Shown here: positions 10,303 through 22,893 of the stretch, in pieces
How the letters are laid out: each line of letters opens with the position of its first letter
How positions within the stretch are numbered: position 1 is the stretch's first letter
The notes under the pieces: generated by a model
The model's input: only the letters and a program-made list of their open reading frames with translations
Told to the model about the DNA's origin: nothing
The model's database searches: none
From: Epinephelus fuscoguttatus
Lineage: Eukaryota > Chordata > Actinopteri > Perciformes > Serranidae
Reading direction: 5' to 3'
Assembly: GCF_011397635.1 (NCBI RefSeq)
Contig: NC_064755.1
Span: 23,600,059 to 23,664,058, forward strand
DNA: 64,000 nt
Program-made: the position numbers and the translations under genes

Positions 10303-11633
10303 CAGGGGTGTCAAACTCATTTTTACTTCAGGGGCCACATACAGCCCAATTTGATCTCAAGTTGGCCTTTAACCTTAAAATAACAACCCCCTTTTCACAT
10401 ATTTCACACATACAAACAAGAAAGTAAACATCTACAATAACTAACACATTTAAAGAAAGAGAAATGAATGAAGAAATAACAAACAAACAAGCAAAAATAA
10501 AACAATAAACATATCAGACTAAAAAAACAAGACAAATTGAAAGTCAATAGCAACATAAATACACTCTACACACGCTATTACATTGTGATTGTGTACCCCG
10601 ATGACCAATAATGGTTTCCACATTAAATTCTCCTGCCCATCCTCTGGTTATATAAGTCAGTCTTTCAAATGCCATCTCCCTCACCCACATCTCAAAGGTG
10701 TATCCATTTTCCTCAAAGAAAGAGCTATCATTCTCCTGGCCTGCAGGAGTCCAAAGTCAATTAAAGGTATCCGTTGTGAACTAGCAACAACGTTCTTTGG
10801 ATGTATAGGGAGCACACCATTTTGGTTGGTGAGGTACATTCATTCCAGCAATCCAAGATATAGTCTCGACAACTGTTTATCAGTATTCTTGCAATTTTGG
10901 ACACACATCATCTCCCGTACACAATGGAACAGAGTCCCCTTTCCCTCTGAGCACTTAATACAATGTCTGGGATGTCAAGGGACCAACGGTTCAGCCTGGC
11001 TGGGGTAATGTAAGTTCTCATCAGCCATTTGTTCTGGCATTGATTGTTTTTGAGCTTTAAAGCATGCTTTATAAGAAGTACATTCTGAAAACTTTCATCC
11101 ATTTACGAAACAAATTATGAACAGAGTGCTATATCCTAAGAAAAATTATGTGCAAATTCAGTCTGCTACTCACTTTCTTACATGTGATTTCTTTTTCATA
11201 ATTTCCCAATAAAGTGGAAGCTATTGAAGAAGCAGGTTAATTCATCCCCTCCCGTACAAACAATTTACAATCTGAGGTTTTGTCAGTGCCTCAGCAGCAG
11301 GGTACCACCCATGTTGTTTCAAGATAGAAGTCCGATACAGATTTGTTTGTACTCAAGCTGCTGTTTGACAATTTCTTGCACATTGTTCAATATCTTAAAA
11401 TCTGACTACAGAAAGTATTTATTGTTATTTCAGAGAGCTGCATGCTGGTCAGGGTGGAGAAGCCTCTGAGGCTAGATTTTACATGAAGTATTTACTCACT
11501 GTTAAAATTGCTCCTGAAGCCTCTCAGCCTTCACATGTGCATCAACATTAGGTGTGCAAAGTCACTTAGTGGGCTGGATCGGACCCTTAGGCAGGCCGGT
11601 TCTGGCCCTCGGCCCATATGTTTGACACCCCTG
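10303..11633. mobile_element. hAT-type element, CAGGGGTGTCAAAC termini
   Basis: Begins CAGGGGTGTCAAACTCA and ends TATGTTTGACACCCCTG, an inverted terminal repeat of about 14 bases. The flanks CTTTAAAG and CTCCAAAG match at 6 of 8 positions, fitting a decayed 8-bp target duplication. Both ends also carry the internal motifs common in this fish family (GGCCACATACAGCCCAATTT on the left, GGGCTGGATCGGACC on the right). No transposase is readable; the interior holds a LINE fragment on the minus strand. Confidence 0.8.
10600..11110 (-). mobile_element. decayed L1/Tx1-like LINE 3' fragment inside the hAT element
   Basis: Reading the minus strand from about 11102 downwards and allowing frameshifts, segments resemble the region after the reverse transcriptase of L1-type elements. 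They are NKWLMRTYITPARLNRWS, then a KCSEGKGTLFHC zinc-knuckle-like motif in another frame, then DFGLLQARRMIALS and EMAFERLTYI near the end. Several frame changes and stops show that it is dead. The open frames over this part (plus 10589-11008, minus 10908-11102) are by-products. Confidence 0.55.
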
Positions 11634-13019
11634 CTCCAAAGGAGCATAACAGGAGTTTGTTGGCAGTGAATTCCTTGTTTAGATCTCATATGTTGTTGCA
11701 ATTTTTCCTAATCAAAATAAAACACCTGTAATAAAAATGTCATTGTTGATGCACCTTATAGGGATTATGTCACGCAAGCACACACAGAACAAAGAGAGGC
11801 TGGCTCCTGCTTATCTGGGGAAAAAAACACAAACAAACCCTCCCAGGTGGGTCCTCCACACACCTCCCTTTTTACATCCTATAAACCTGACTTTATACTG
11901 TCTATGTCACAAAAAAAGGAAGCACGAGAATAAAATACTCTAAAAACAAAAACAACATCTGGCTCAATACTGCAGGGAGAAAATTAATTGCTCCTCCACT
12001 TTCATTTTTCATCCACCTGTAGAGAACAAGCAGTGCTGGGCTGTAATCACACCGGAGAGAGCTGACATGTGTAAACTGACACCAGTGTTCCTGTGAGAGA
12101 GCTGGAGGATCAGATCAGATCCTGCGTGTCCTCGAAAAGAAGACTCTGACTTCCTGACTGCTGTGGGTTCACAGTGGGTCAATTACTAATTGCAAAACAC
12201 ATCTTATAATAGGGGCATTTCAAAATACTCAGAAGCCTCAAAAATAAAAAACACATATGCTGATTCAGTTTAATCAAAAATATACTTTGGACAGTGGGAA
12301 TCATTTTTATTTCTCCTATGCAGATGGAAAGTAAAGCTATTAAGGACTACTGTTTTCTTGATTATATGTTAAATATCATAAGATTTTTCAAATTTGCCAT
12401 CACAGGTTCCCACAGTTGACTGACATATTGCAATTGCTGATTTTGTCTGAACATATAGTCAATTTGTAATCCATAGACACACATAAATAATCCCCACTTT
12501 CTTGGCAGTCTTGCTTGAAAAATAATTAAATGATCAAAACTGTAAAAATGCATTACAGGGTCAAATAATGGATTTTCGTGCTGAAAGCTGAGATTTTGAA
12601 ATTTCACCTAGAATGACACCCCCATGCAAAAAATCACCCCCTGTGACCTTTCATTTGTCTGTGAAGGAGTTTTGAATTTTGGAAATGGTCCAAAATGTCC
12701 AGGGGTAACACAAGGGCGTACAACCTATCCAAAACGTCCAAAATAACTAATGTAAATGTGTTTAAAAGTGTGTAAAATATTACAATTATAGGCTGAGATT
12801 ATGCTGTACATTAATATCTAAAGCTAAAACTGGGTTTCAAATATCAATGTAAGTTTAAGATTATGTGAAAAATAAGTCTCTTTATTATGTTAACCACCGA
12901 TTAAAACAATTGCAGTAAGACAATATGCATGAGTAAGTTCCCTATCATGACTGAAGTAATTGCTCCTGTTAATAACCATCAGCAGATTCCTTATTTTATT
13001 TGACAAGCTCCATCACTTA
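11634..13019. other. no gene seen
   Basis: AT-rich non-coding sequence. A stretch at 12300-12760 (AGAATGACACCCCCATGC, then a CCAAAATGTCCAGGGG segment) has the look of an unclassified dispersed repeat, but I cannot name it or define its ends. Confidence 0.35.
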
Positions 13020-13400
13020 CGTTGTGGGTGGAGGGGACAGAATACAGAAACTCAATCAAAGGGAAGCTTTGTGGATCCATCAACTGGGTGCTTTGAAGTA
13101 TCCTGGTCTCAATAAGGATATAGACTTCACATTTTTTGTGATTTGTCATTATCCTCTTCAAGCTTAGACATTTATTTTTTCTGGGTATCTTATCTCATGT
13201 CACTGTATTTTGTCAACTTGTTATTTGTTCATTATTGTCTATTTGTTTCATGTGATGGCCTCTGATTGGTTCCTGCCACTAGGTGTGGCCTTACCTCTGT
13301 TCTCTGTTTTAAAAAGCCCTGACAAAGACCTGCATTGGTCGAAACATATTGGCTCTTCTAACGATTTAGCCACAATAAAGGCATTTTAATATTTCCTTCC
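13020..13400 (+). mobile_element. C-terminal and 3' UTR fragment of a GIY-YIG retroelement
   Basis: The plus strand encodes KLNQREALWIHQLGALKYPG followed by LNKD, matching the signature after the GIY-YIG core (R..RE..WI..L.T..P.GLN..). A 3' UTR follows with CCTGACAAAGACCTG, GGTCGAAACATATTGGC and CACAATAAAGGCATTTTAA, an arrangement typical of these fish elements. The reverse transcriptase and nuclease core are missing, so it is a 5'-truncated dead copy. Confidence 0.65.
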
Positions 13401-14314
13401 TTTGATATTTTCATTTTTCTTTATTCTTGGAGTGCCTGGATTGCCTAATTGTGAAGCTCCGACACTTCTTCATACAAATGAGGAAACACTTTTTTTCCAA
13501 ACCACAGGGCCAGGCTATACTGATATTGTAGGGTTGACTATTCATGCTTTCACCACATTTACACGAGATTTTTGAGAAATAATCACCAGTAATGTGTATG
13601 TATTAACAAAGTGGGTAAAGACAAGGTCTGTTAAGTTCAGAAAAATAATACATATAGGTTCCATATTACCCCACTGAAACGCAATAAGTTTAATCTAGCT
13701 TTGCTTTCAAAACACTGCAATAAGTGTAAAACTTCTGAAGGCTCATATTTCCATGGTATTTATTACTGCCCCCTTAATTGATGACTTCTGGGTCAAAGTG
13801 TGTAAAGAAATTGGTATTATTTTTAAGAACAAAACAACTCTCAAACCTATGTTTTGCATTCTTGGGATACAGTCAGTGGCTCTGAACCTCAGCCCCTCTT
13901 CACTGAAGCTGCTTAAGGTACTACTTTTTAGTGCAAGGAGGTGTGTTCAGTGGCCCTTAGGAGTGGACCGTACGGACTAGCATGGACCGAGGTCTCGAAA
14001 CACATCTCCATGTAGGTTTATGTACTCAATTTGCCACTATGCAATTAGAAAAGCTCAGAGAAACACTTTCACTGTAATGCAGCATTTAAAATGAACATCA
14101 CTTTCAATACTGTGATATACAAAATCTGAGACAATTTTTAGTTTTAATATCACAATAGATATATCATCAATATACTGCCCAGCCCTGCCTCACCATTTGT
14201 GATTTATGAGCAAAAGACAGGGCAGCAGGGAAAATAAGTCATGCGCTGCAACTAGAACCTGTGAAGAACAGATGTAAGTAAAGAATATCAAACACAGTCA
14301 AGTTGTAGCTATTG
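13401..14314. other. spacer downstream of fkbp4, no gene seen
   Basis: AT-rich sequence between a retroelement remnant and the fkbp4 3' end. The segment 14100-14190 (ATACTGTGATATACAAAATC, GCCCAGCCCTGCC) looks like another degraded interspersed repeat. No exon was found. Confidence 0.35.
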
Positions 14315-14320
14315 TTTATT
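14315..14320 (-). terminator. fkbp4: probable fkbp4 poly(A) signal
   Basis: TTTATT on the plus strand reads AATAAA on the minus strand, about 1.15 kb after the fkbp4 stop codon. A second candidate lies near 14586-14592. The 3' UTR would therefore run from 15470 to about 14295. There is no cDNA evidence to choose between them. Confidence 0.5.
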
Positions 14321-15470
14321 ACATCTTTCTGTCAGGGCAGACCAAGCAGTGACCCTTCCAAAAGACAGAGATAAACTCAACACACAACTCACAGCCCTGT
14401 TTTAAATTAGCCCCCTAGTTCAGTTTCTGCCCCACTCTACAGGTGCTGTCCACTGACAATGAACAGGGCTCACACTTCTGGCGTACCATCTTCAACAGCC
14501 TGAATCCGATGAGCCGTACATGAACACGTTCACACATGTACTTTTTTTTTTTTTTTTTACAGTAAATTAAGACTAAGACTTGACTGTTTATTACTTGAGT
14601 GTGTCCAGGAAAAGCTAATTCATGTACTTTCTAGCTGCTTTAAAATGCACAGAATTCCAGTTAAGTAATTGGTTGTATTCATCATTTTGAGAACAATACA
14701 GAAGTCACAAGCACAACACTGGAAAAAAAAGAAAGGAAAAAAAAAGAAGAAGTACAAAGTCAATATTTTCAAAGGTCAACAGTCCTGTACACTGGGGGCT
14801 AAAGGGGAGCTCCATCTTTAGACTGAGAGAGAGAGAAGCGTGAAGTTTGACAGCTATTCCAGGCTAATGTCTTATTTCTCCACAGTGCTGCTACATACAT
14901 ACTTTGGGACACAGGCACTCTAACGTTCAGACGCATCATATCTATGCACGCAACCATCACAACTCCGAGAATTGATCAGTAGGCCCATGAGAGGAGTATT
15001 AGATGGATAGCATAAGACATGAGGAGGGGTAGAGGACAGAGGGTAGTGCAAGGTGAATGGTCTAGCCCTTGACGGGTGAAATTCTGCACGGAACACTTTG
15101 ATGCACTTTTTTCCTACCCAAAACGCTGTGAAAACACATGCACAGTTCAAAGCTGTGGGTTGAGAGGGTTCAGCGGTGGGATTGTGGCACACAATTCATT
15201 TACTAAAAACCACGTCCCACATTGCCATCAGCTAGGGAAGCCCCACCTGCTCGGGTAGCTGCCACAGCAAAATAAAAAAAAAAAAGCCCGGATACAAAGA
15301 AAGCCAGCGAAGAGTAAGACGCTCCCAAAGTCAGTGCTCTCTTTGACACGCTCAGTCTTGCGCGCGCACCTCATACACACATCCACACACACACAGTCAC
15401 ACCTTAAACACAAATGGCTGAAGTTACAAAAGTCTAAAGTACAGATGAGCTGTAATAGTCACATCTTCAT

Positions 15471-18400
15471 CTATGCCTTTGCTTCGCCCGCAACTTCTTT
15501 TTCTCCATTCTCAACTTCCATCGCATCGTCGCCGTTCTCTTTGCTCTCAGTCTTCACCTTCTCGGCTTCTTTCTGTTTGTGAGGAGAGAAAAAACAATCC
15601 AAATCATTTTTTTGCCTCTTTTCTGTCAGTCTCATTGACAATTTACAAACATGCTTATCCCACCCTCTTGTGGCTGTTTTTAGAAAATACAACCCTTTAC
15701 CTTTGAATCCCTCTCTGCAAATATCTGGAACATGTTGGCGTAGGTGCGTTTGTCTTTCTCATGCTGCTCCTTGATACGTTTCTGACAGAGAACCACCTGG
15801 CAGGAGGAAAGAAGGAGAGGTCAGATCACCTACTTCCAGATATGGAACAGGTACAACCAAAAGATATAATACAATGAATGGCTTCATATTTTCAGTGCAC
15901 TTTGAGCAGATGTATCATAATTCTAAGACCAATTTGACAGGAGCTATAATTAGGGGTAGTTTACTTGGGCTTTATTAATGTACAAAATGTTCCCGCTTAC
16001 GTAGTAATTAAGACTGGTGGTTTCACGACCAGCAAATACATGCAACATTTTATTTGCCAAATGAGCTAATATGAGATATAATAACACATAAGAGAGCATC
16101 ATGTGCCTGTTTCAGTGTTGATGGTAGCAAAATGAGTCTCACCTGCATAAAAAGGACACATTAATTTATTTCTATGCACCCCTTTTTTGGATTTGTAACA
16201 GACTCATCACAACGGCAAGATCGAAGAAAGTAAGTTGGAATCATCCGTTATACCTGGCTCTTGGCAGCCTTGTTGGCAGGGTACAGTTGAACAACATGCT
16301 GAAAGTCATCTCTTGCCCTCTCAAACTCTTTCATCCCAAACAGTGCCTCTCCCCTTCGGAACAGAGCCTTCTCATTAGATGCATCCAACTCCAGAGCCTG
16401 TAATTATAAACAGAGTATGGGGAAATGTTTACAGAATTTAAATACATGAGAAGCACTACCATGTAACAGACATCCATACAAACTATATTTTACATAAACA
16501 TTATTTAACTATCTTGTCAACAGATTGTTGTCAAATGTGTCAACAATGGGGTCAAGATTTCTCCTTCGTCATTAGTTCAAGGTCCACACAGTCTAATATG
16601 TTCTGGACTCACGACCCACCAGTTAGGGACCACTGTTTTAATGCAAATCAAATATTTCCCAATGCTGTAGCTTCACATCAGAAGCAATTAACAGGCAAAT
16701 CATGAACGGACTTTTATTGTTAAGTGGTCAAAGGAAATGCAATGTGCTTGTCAGTGAGATTAGCATGGTCACTATTGTTCAATAATAATGCCTCTACATC
16801 AGTGGTTTTCAAAAACACCAAAGGACAAGCCAAAATCTCACGGCACACCTGTATTTATGTCTGAACATCAGCTCCTATATTGTGTGTTATCACTCTTATC
16901 ACGACATAAGACAATAGAAATAAGAGAAAATAAGACAGGTAGCTTTCGTTATAGTCTACTGACAGTTTTTGTTTCTCTTTTCTTTCAGTGGTCGCTGGTG
17001 CCTTCTTGTAATTTGCGTCATACAATAAAGTGATCCATTGTCCCACTCATGGCTTTCTCCTTTTAAATCTTATCATCTCTCACACTGGCTGCCAATCAGG
17101 GCACGCAAACGGCAACAAATAGGTTCCCCGTGAACGTTTTATAAATCAAATTAAATTACATTTTTAGCTTAGTAAATGGGTGCACACAACATACTGATAC
17201 AGTCAATTAACAATTCATTCATAACTTCTTGTATAGGCGCAGTTGGATATTTCAATAATAGGCTTATGTGGGGTTATCACAAAATTCGATGGCCCACCTG
17301 GACTGGCATCACGGCTCACCAGTGTGCCGTGACACACCATTTGAGAACCACTGCTCTACAACTACCGTGGCAAGCATAGTAAAGAATAAATATTAAATAC
17401 CTTGTCACAGTTTTCTAGGGCTTGGCTCGACTCCTGTAGTTTAAGGAAGCACATGGCCAAGTTCAGATGTGCAGCCAGCCGCAGTGATTTCGCCTTCTTC
17501 TCGTCCTCCTCTGACAACCCAGTTTCACGTTCCAGCCATGACACAATCCTTTTGTACTGCACTGACGCCTGCTTGTATTTCCCCTCCTGCAGCATATGAA
17601 ATCACTACATTAGATAACATGAAAGGTATGTCTTATAAATTCTCTTTACAGCTATGAGCTTTGTAAATGCTCCACTGCACACCTTAAAATACTGTGTTCC
17701 CTTCTCTTTGACAATGCTGCTCTGTTCCAGCTTCTCTACCGTGTTCATCTCCCACGATTCCTTCGCCTAAAGAAAACAAAACACACATTAATCACTTCTT
17801 ACGGGGGAAATGTTGCAGTACACAACTGACGTGTAATTGCCCAGCTACAGCCACGCTGTGTTTGCAACTCAGCGGCAAGATGTGTTTACCTTCTCAAAGG
17901 CTGTCAGCTTGATTTTGTATTGCAGTGTTGCTCCGCCGGGGATGTTATACTTTGCATTGCCTTCGTTCCCAAAGCCATATCTACAAATCAAAGACACATA
18001 TTAATCTCAAGTGTGGTGTATAAACGCTGTATTATCAGTTGCAGTTTACCTTGAAACAGCATTGCATACCATTTCCTAGACGAGATAGGATGACTGTGTA
18101 TCTAAAGATCTTTCATTTTTTGTCATATCACAGCATAGATCTCTTGAAGCTGATCACGTTGGCCAAATTTCAGTCTTGTTACCCATTACTCTTAACACTA
18201 GAATTGTTTTAACAGTTCAGCTTGAGATGTAGTTAAACACAGGAATGATCTGATAAAATAAAAACAATAAAAACACTCACTACTGCAACACAAAAGACTA
18301 TTTGTCGTAGTACATGTGATCGTACTTAGGCTTAACACTGATGAGGGCCTCCTCTCCCTGCTCCATAGCCATGATAGCTTTCTCCACAGCAATTGGGAAG

Positions 18401-21400
18401 CCAAGGTTCTCTCCATCTCCAATCTCAAACTTCAATTCTCTCTCGTCAAATACACGCCCCTCATAGGTACCCTCCACAGTCACTAAAAGGGGTTGAAAAA
18501 TGCTGGGGTTAGTTTGTGCTACAAATCAGACTCTTGATTTAGCCATAAACTTATTAGCATGCGGTAAATTGACAGCTCCAAAACAAAGAGACCCAGTGAT
18601 TTAAACAGGAATAACTACTGAGTAAAGCAGTTTCATGTTTAAAATGTTTTTAAGTTTTTCCAATGCTCTCGTTGCTGAGGGGCTTCCAATGATAGTGGCT
18701 GACGCAAAAATACAGCTACATCACTCCCGTGCTATATAAATGTGACGGCCTTTTGCTCGCTGTTGGCCAGAGGCTTATTTTGTTCAAATGGAAGACTGCG
18801 CTCCCTCCAACATATGGCCAAAGGATTCGTGAGGTAATGCGTCACATCCACCCAGAAAAATTAGATATACTATTAGAGGGTCTGCCAGAAAGTTTTATAT
18901 CACCTGGCAGCCATTTATTTCTTTTGTAGAGGGTATGTCAGCTACCAGCATATCTATGTAGTCCAAGTGTCTGTATATTTTATTAGTTTTCTTTTTTTTC
19001 GTTAAGTTATTGCTATCTGCTTTTCACTTTTCTCCATCTGGTATTTATTTTCTTATTTATGTATATGTGACACTGTGAATGTATATGTTTACTTAAATGT
19101 AATTGTTTACTTATTTATTTGTATGAATGTATGTTGTATTACTGATGGTCCAAGCTGTCTGCTTCTTTATATTTGAAAATAAAAAAGGCCTTGATCAAAA
19201 ATATGGATATGCAAATGGCCCTATCTAGAGCCAGTGCTTGGTTTGTCCGTGCTGAGCTACTGTAGAAACATGACAAAGCAACGAGCTGATCTCCACAGAC
19301 GAGGACCTGTTCCCTATATTGATGACTCATTCGAAAGCAAGGAAAACACAGCCATTCTTATTTTCAATATACACTATGAAAACAATAGGCTTACTCCTGC
19401 TTGAGGTGGCTGTGAGTGTTTGTAAAACAACAATTATTAGCAGCTTTGATTTACAACAGCTCCAGTAGGTTACAGTATTCATTGTGAGGAAGAAAGAAGC
19501 AAAAATTCTGAACTTATGCACCTCTCCAGACCCCGTCTATATGCTATGGAGCCACTGAAGTCCTGACAGGCGATATTTTTTTATGATGTGTTCACAAGTT
19601 AATTATTTGCAAACAAAGTGACAACTTGTTCCAACAAGACAAATAAACCTGTGCGCACAAAATAAAAACTATTACCTTTCGGACCCCTAACATGCTGGTA
19701 TGTATGAAATATGACTTTCTGCCAAAATATGACTTAATGGCTTTGTCTCAATCCTCATATATGATCCATTCAAGTTTATGAGCAGGAACATGCATTGTAC
19801 GAACATACACCAAACACAAGCAGTGTTGTGTTGCTACAAGTACCGCTAAAATGGATTGTGAAGATGAAATACAAACCAGGAAGTGCAGTTCATGTAAATT
19901 TCAGTAAGGATTTTATAACTCTTGAAAGTTAATGTCTACAGTAAAATTTGTTCTTTGATCTAACTTTTTGTAAGGAGAACAGTAGAGGAGTCACAATGCT
20001 GTACAGTGTGTGCAAGAAGGTGTTGTATGTGCGGTTTTTGGAATTCACTCCAATCAAAATAAACTTCAGGTGACTCCAGCCTCTGCTTTCCACGAAGGCT
20101 GAAACTGAAAATGTGGTACAGCCAACTTCCAAGTCTGCAGGGGTGTTTGATCGTCATTTAAGCATCAAATATTTGGTAGGGTTTAAAATGTGCATACTTG
20201 CATGCATTTCTATAACAACTCACAATTATCTACCAACTTTAACCAAATTAATTTCTGCAAGTTAATTTATGGCTTAAAATCCAATACATGATTAGAAGAA
20301 ACAAAAAAATAAGATATTTATATAGTTTTGATCTGACTCATTGGTTGAAGCTTAATAAAGAAAGTTGATTACCATTACTATTGTTAAAGAAATGACTGAC
20401 ACTTATAAACATTGTTACATTAATACAAAAGGGACTCTGTCTAGACCTGCTGTCCCCTAAAAATTAAACACTCTTACTTGGAAGGATGGAGATAAATCAA
20501 AAGATTAAAATGAAATGTACCAACCATTAAAGATTTCTGGTGAAAATAGTAAGATAGAAATTACCTCCCTTTATAAGCAGGTGCAATTTTTCAGTTATGG
20601 TAAATAAATATCTGTGTCTGGATGTGTTACCTTCAACAGAAGCTCCCTCATTAGGCTTCGTATATCCCTGCCCTTTAGTAATAATGCGACGGATGATTCC
20701 TCCATCTTCTTCATCAGTGATGTCCTCACCATGAAATTCAAACAGTTCCACCTACAAGTGTGCAGAAGTGTTTATTAATATCTCTTTTACACCCTTACAG
20801 GATCATGGCAAACTGTATTTCAACCACAAACCAGGGAATACAGTTTGAAGTGTAGATGATAATCAAAACATGTTATCACTGATGCTTACCTCAAAAACAA
20901 GAGTGGCATTGGGGGGTATCTTGGGTGGACTGCCTGCACATCCATAGGCATATTCTGGTTTACAGATGAGCTGGCACAGCTCCCCTATTTTCATCGTCCC
21001 TACGCCGATGTCCCATGCCTTTATTACTTGCCCTAAACACAAAGAAGACTGATTACCAACACTGGCTGTGCAACTTTGACAGAGGAGCGTTCATGTCTCT
21101 GCTAGACATGCGATCTTGGAGCCCATCGGATATCGCTGTAACGTCAGCATACTTATGCAGATGTCTGTTTAGAGAGATTACTGGATAGGAAACCAACCTT
21201 TGCCCAGTTCGAAGGAAAACTTCTCTCCTCTGTCTCTGCTTGAGTCGAAATGAGTACCGTCCAGAAGTGTGCCCACATAATGTACAAACACTTTGTCGCC
21301 GGTCATAGGCAGCTCTGTGCCCGTGCCCTCCCTTTTCACAAGCTGGAAAAACAGACAGCAATAGGAGAACTTATCAAAAACAGCAGGTGGTTTACAAAGC

Positions 21401-22893
21401 CATCACATACAAAGTCAAACATGTGTTACCTGTATTCTCCTGGCAGTTTTGTACTGTGCATCATAAGAGGAAACACTGCCAAATCCTTGTGAATGAATAT
21501 GAGCTTTAACAGTAAACCCTCATGTGCGTGCGTGTAAATGTCAAATGCCTCTATCAGCATTAATAGCTTTTGCATTTCATATCTCTCCGAAATAAGCAAT
21601 ATATAACACGAAGAGAACATAAAATGAAACTATATGCTTTAAGTGAACCATAAATACAAGAAAAACAGGGGCAACTACAAGCAAACTAAAACGACCAGCT
21701 AAAATACAACCTGATATTGGCATACAGCTGCAGAACAACAAAATTCCCGGAGCAGTGCTTTCAAACAGCCTGGAGGAACCAATGAGTGCTACTTTAAGTC
21801 CTTCTGCAGAAGACTGCTCATGTATGGAGCTGCATACATAAAAGCTCTTTTGCCAAACTCTGTATGTGCCATAGGCACAGACTATAAAAACATGCTCTGT
21901 GCAGGGTGGGTATGGGCATTTCAATGTTTTGCTTAATGTACACACATAAATATGATGGAAGAAGGCCAGTAAGAGCCATGAAAATAAGAGAATGCCAATT
22001 AAAAAGTCTACAAAATTTTAAAGACAGCCACTGAACTCAAGCATATAGGATACTATGATCTGTAAGGGGCTTACAGCTGATAATAGATCTCAGTGCACCA
22101 TGATTAGCTCGAGTCCAGAGCATGCAACACTGGGACGGTGCATTCATAAACAAGCACAGTTATAATGCAGCAAAGACCAGTCATTTTTGGCCAGGAAAGA
22201 AACACAGTTCCCATTTCTGAATACACACCCAGTTTCAGGTTAAGCCTTTTCACATGTAGTTCAATATGGGGCGTGAAAGAAAGACAATCGTCTGACACAA
22301 TGGCAAGATATGTATTACATTAAACACTCTTTATGCTCTTGTTCTGATGTGTAACAATAGTTGGCACATTTTAAAGCTTAGCCTTGGCTCATGTGGATAA
22401 CATGCACTTTGTTTTATGAACATTCAGGACGAGCTTCATATTGAATTGTTATTATCCATGTTATTGACACCCTGGCGTTGCCTGGGAAGCTGACGAATCT
22501 GCGAGCTCATGTTTTATTTGCTTTGGCTCATACTTATAATTCGCAATACCGATTTGGTGTAGCGACCTAAAGCTCACCCTGGGAGCAGGTTAGCTATGAA
22601 AGCAATGGTAGGAAACGAGATGATTGGCGTTACAGTGTTGTCAACATTGTAGCTTGCATATAAGCTGCTTTATTGACAGCGCACGCGATAGCCTAGCTAG
22701 CAACAGCTAGCGTTAGCCTATGCTTATGAGTAAACAACAAGCAGCCAGCTAACAACTACGCTAGCTGGATTGATACACACAACCAAACACAATCACTTGC
22801 CTTTAAAACGCCCCCGTCTTTCTTTGGTGTGATGTCCTCTCCTTCCATTGGGATGGTGTGTTGTCCTTCACTTGTCTGTTCCTCTGCAGTCAT
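15471..22893 (-). CDS. fkbp4: FKBP4 / FKBP52 co-chaperone (peptidyl-prolyl isomerase)
   Basis: Hsp90 co-chaperone that binds steroid-receptor complexes through TPRs and FK domains. Coding exons, in transcript order: 22893-22801, 21342-21198, 21032-20890, 20751-20631, 18482-18326, 17980-17890, 17766-17683, 17586-17401, 16397-16254, 15796-15701, 15572-15471, stop TAG. They join in frame to 453 residues (human about 459). Domain order: FK1 about 35-135 with FDSS, KAWDI and EYAYG pocket residues and the GSPPKIPP loop; an acidic hinge [10 protein letters not shown] that keeps the Thr of the CK2-type site; FK2 about 150-240; three TPRs about 255-385 ([16 protein letters not shown]); an acidic tail. 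The proline in the SPPK loop and the TDEED hinge point to FKBP52 rather than FKBP51. Start: MTAEEQ matches the family; another in-frame ATG lies 6 bases upstream at 22899. Intron 1 has a GC donor (AAG|GCAAGT). The gene shares a promoter region with ddx11. Confidence 0.95.
16800..17353. mobile_element. hAT MITE in fkbp4 intron 8
   Basis: Begins CAGTGGTTTTCAAA and ends TTTGAGAACCACTG, a 14-base inverted repeat with one mismatch. Flanks CTCTACAT and CTCTACAA agree at 7 of 8 positions, a hAT-type duplication. It lies between fkbp4 exon 9 (ending at 16397 on its upstream side) and exon 8 (17401-17586); its right end is only 48 bases from the exon 8 donor. No transposase. Confidence 0.85.
18700..19200 (+). 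mobile_element. L1/Tx1-like LINE 3' end in fkbp4 intron 4
   Basis: The plus strand reads [20 protein letters not shown] followed by a HIHPEKL segment, the C-terminal pattern of L1/Tx1-type reverse-transcriptase proteins (..A.KLIL..WK...PPTY..W..E..). A T-rich 3' UTR follows, ending near AAATAAAAAAGGCCTTGATC. It lies antisense to fkbp4 and is 5'-truncated. Confidence 0.6.

Noticed and set aside
10589-11008. 139-codon plus-strand frame inside the hAT element
   Set aside because: The strand with protein resemblance is the minus strand (LINE fragment). The plus frame has no recognisable motif and is best explained as its shadow.
18298-18325. Residues GFG replaced by a YDHMYYDK end in fkbp4 exon 5
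   Set aside because: This is read-through past the donor CCTAA|GTACGA. Splicing to 17980 restores KPKYGFGNEG, as in the family.
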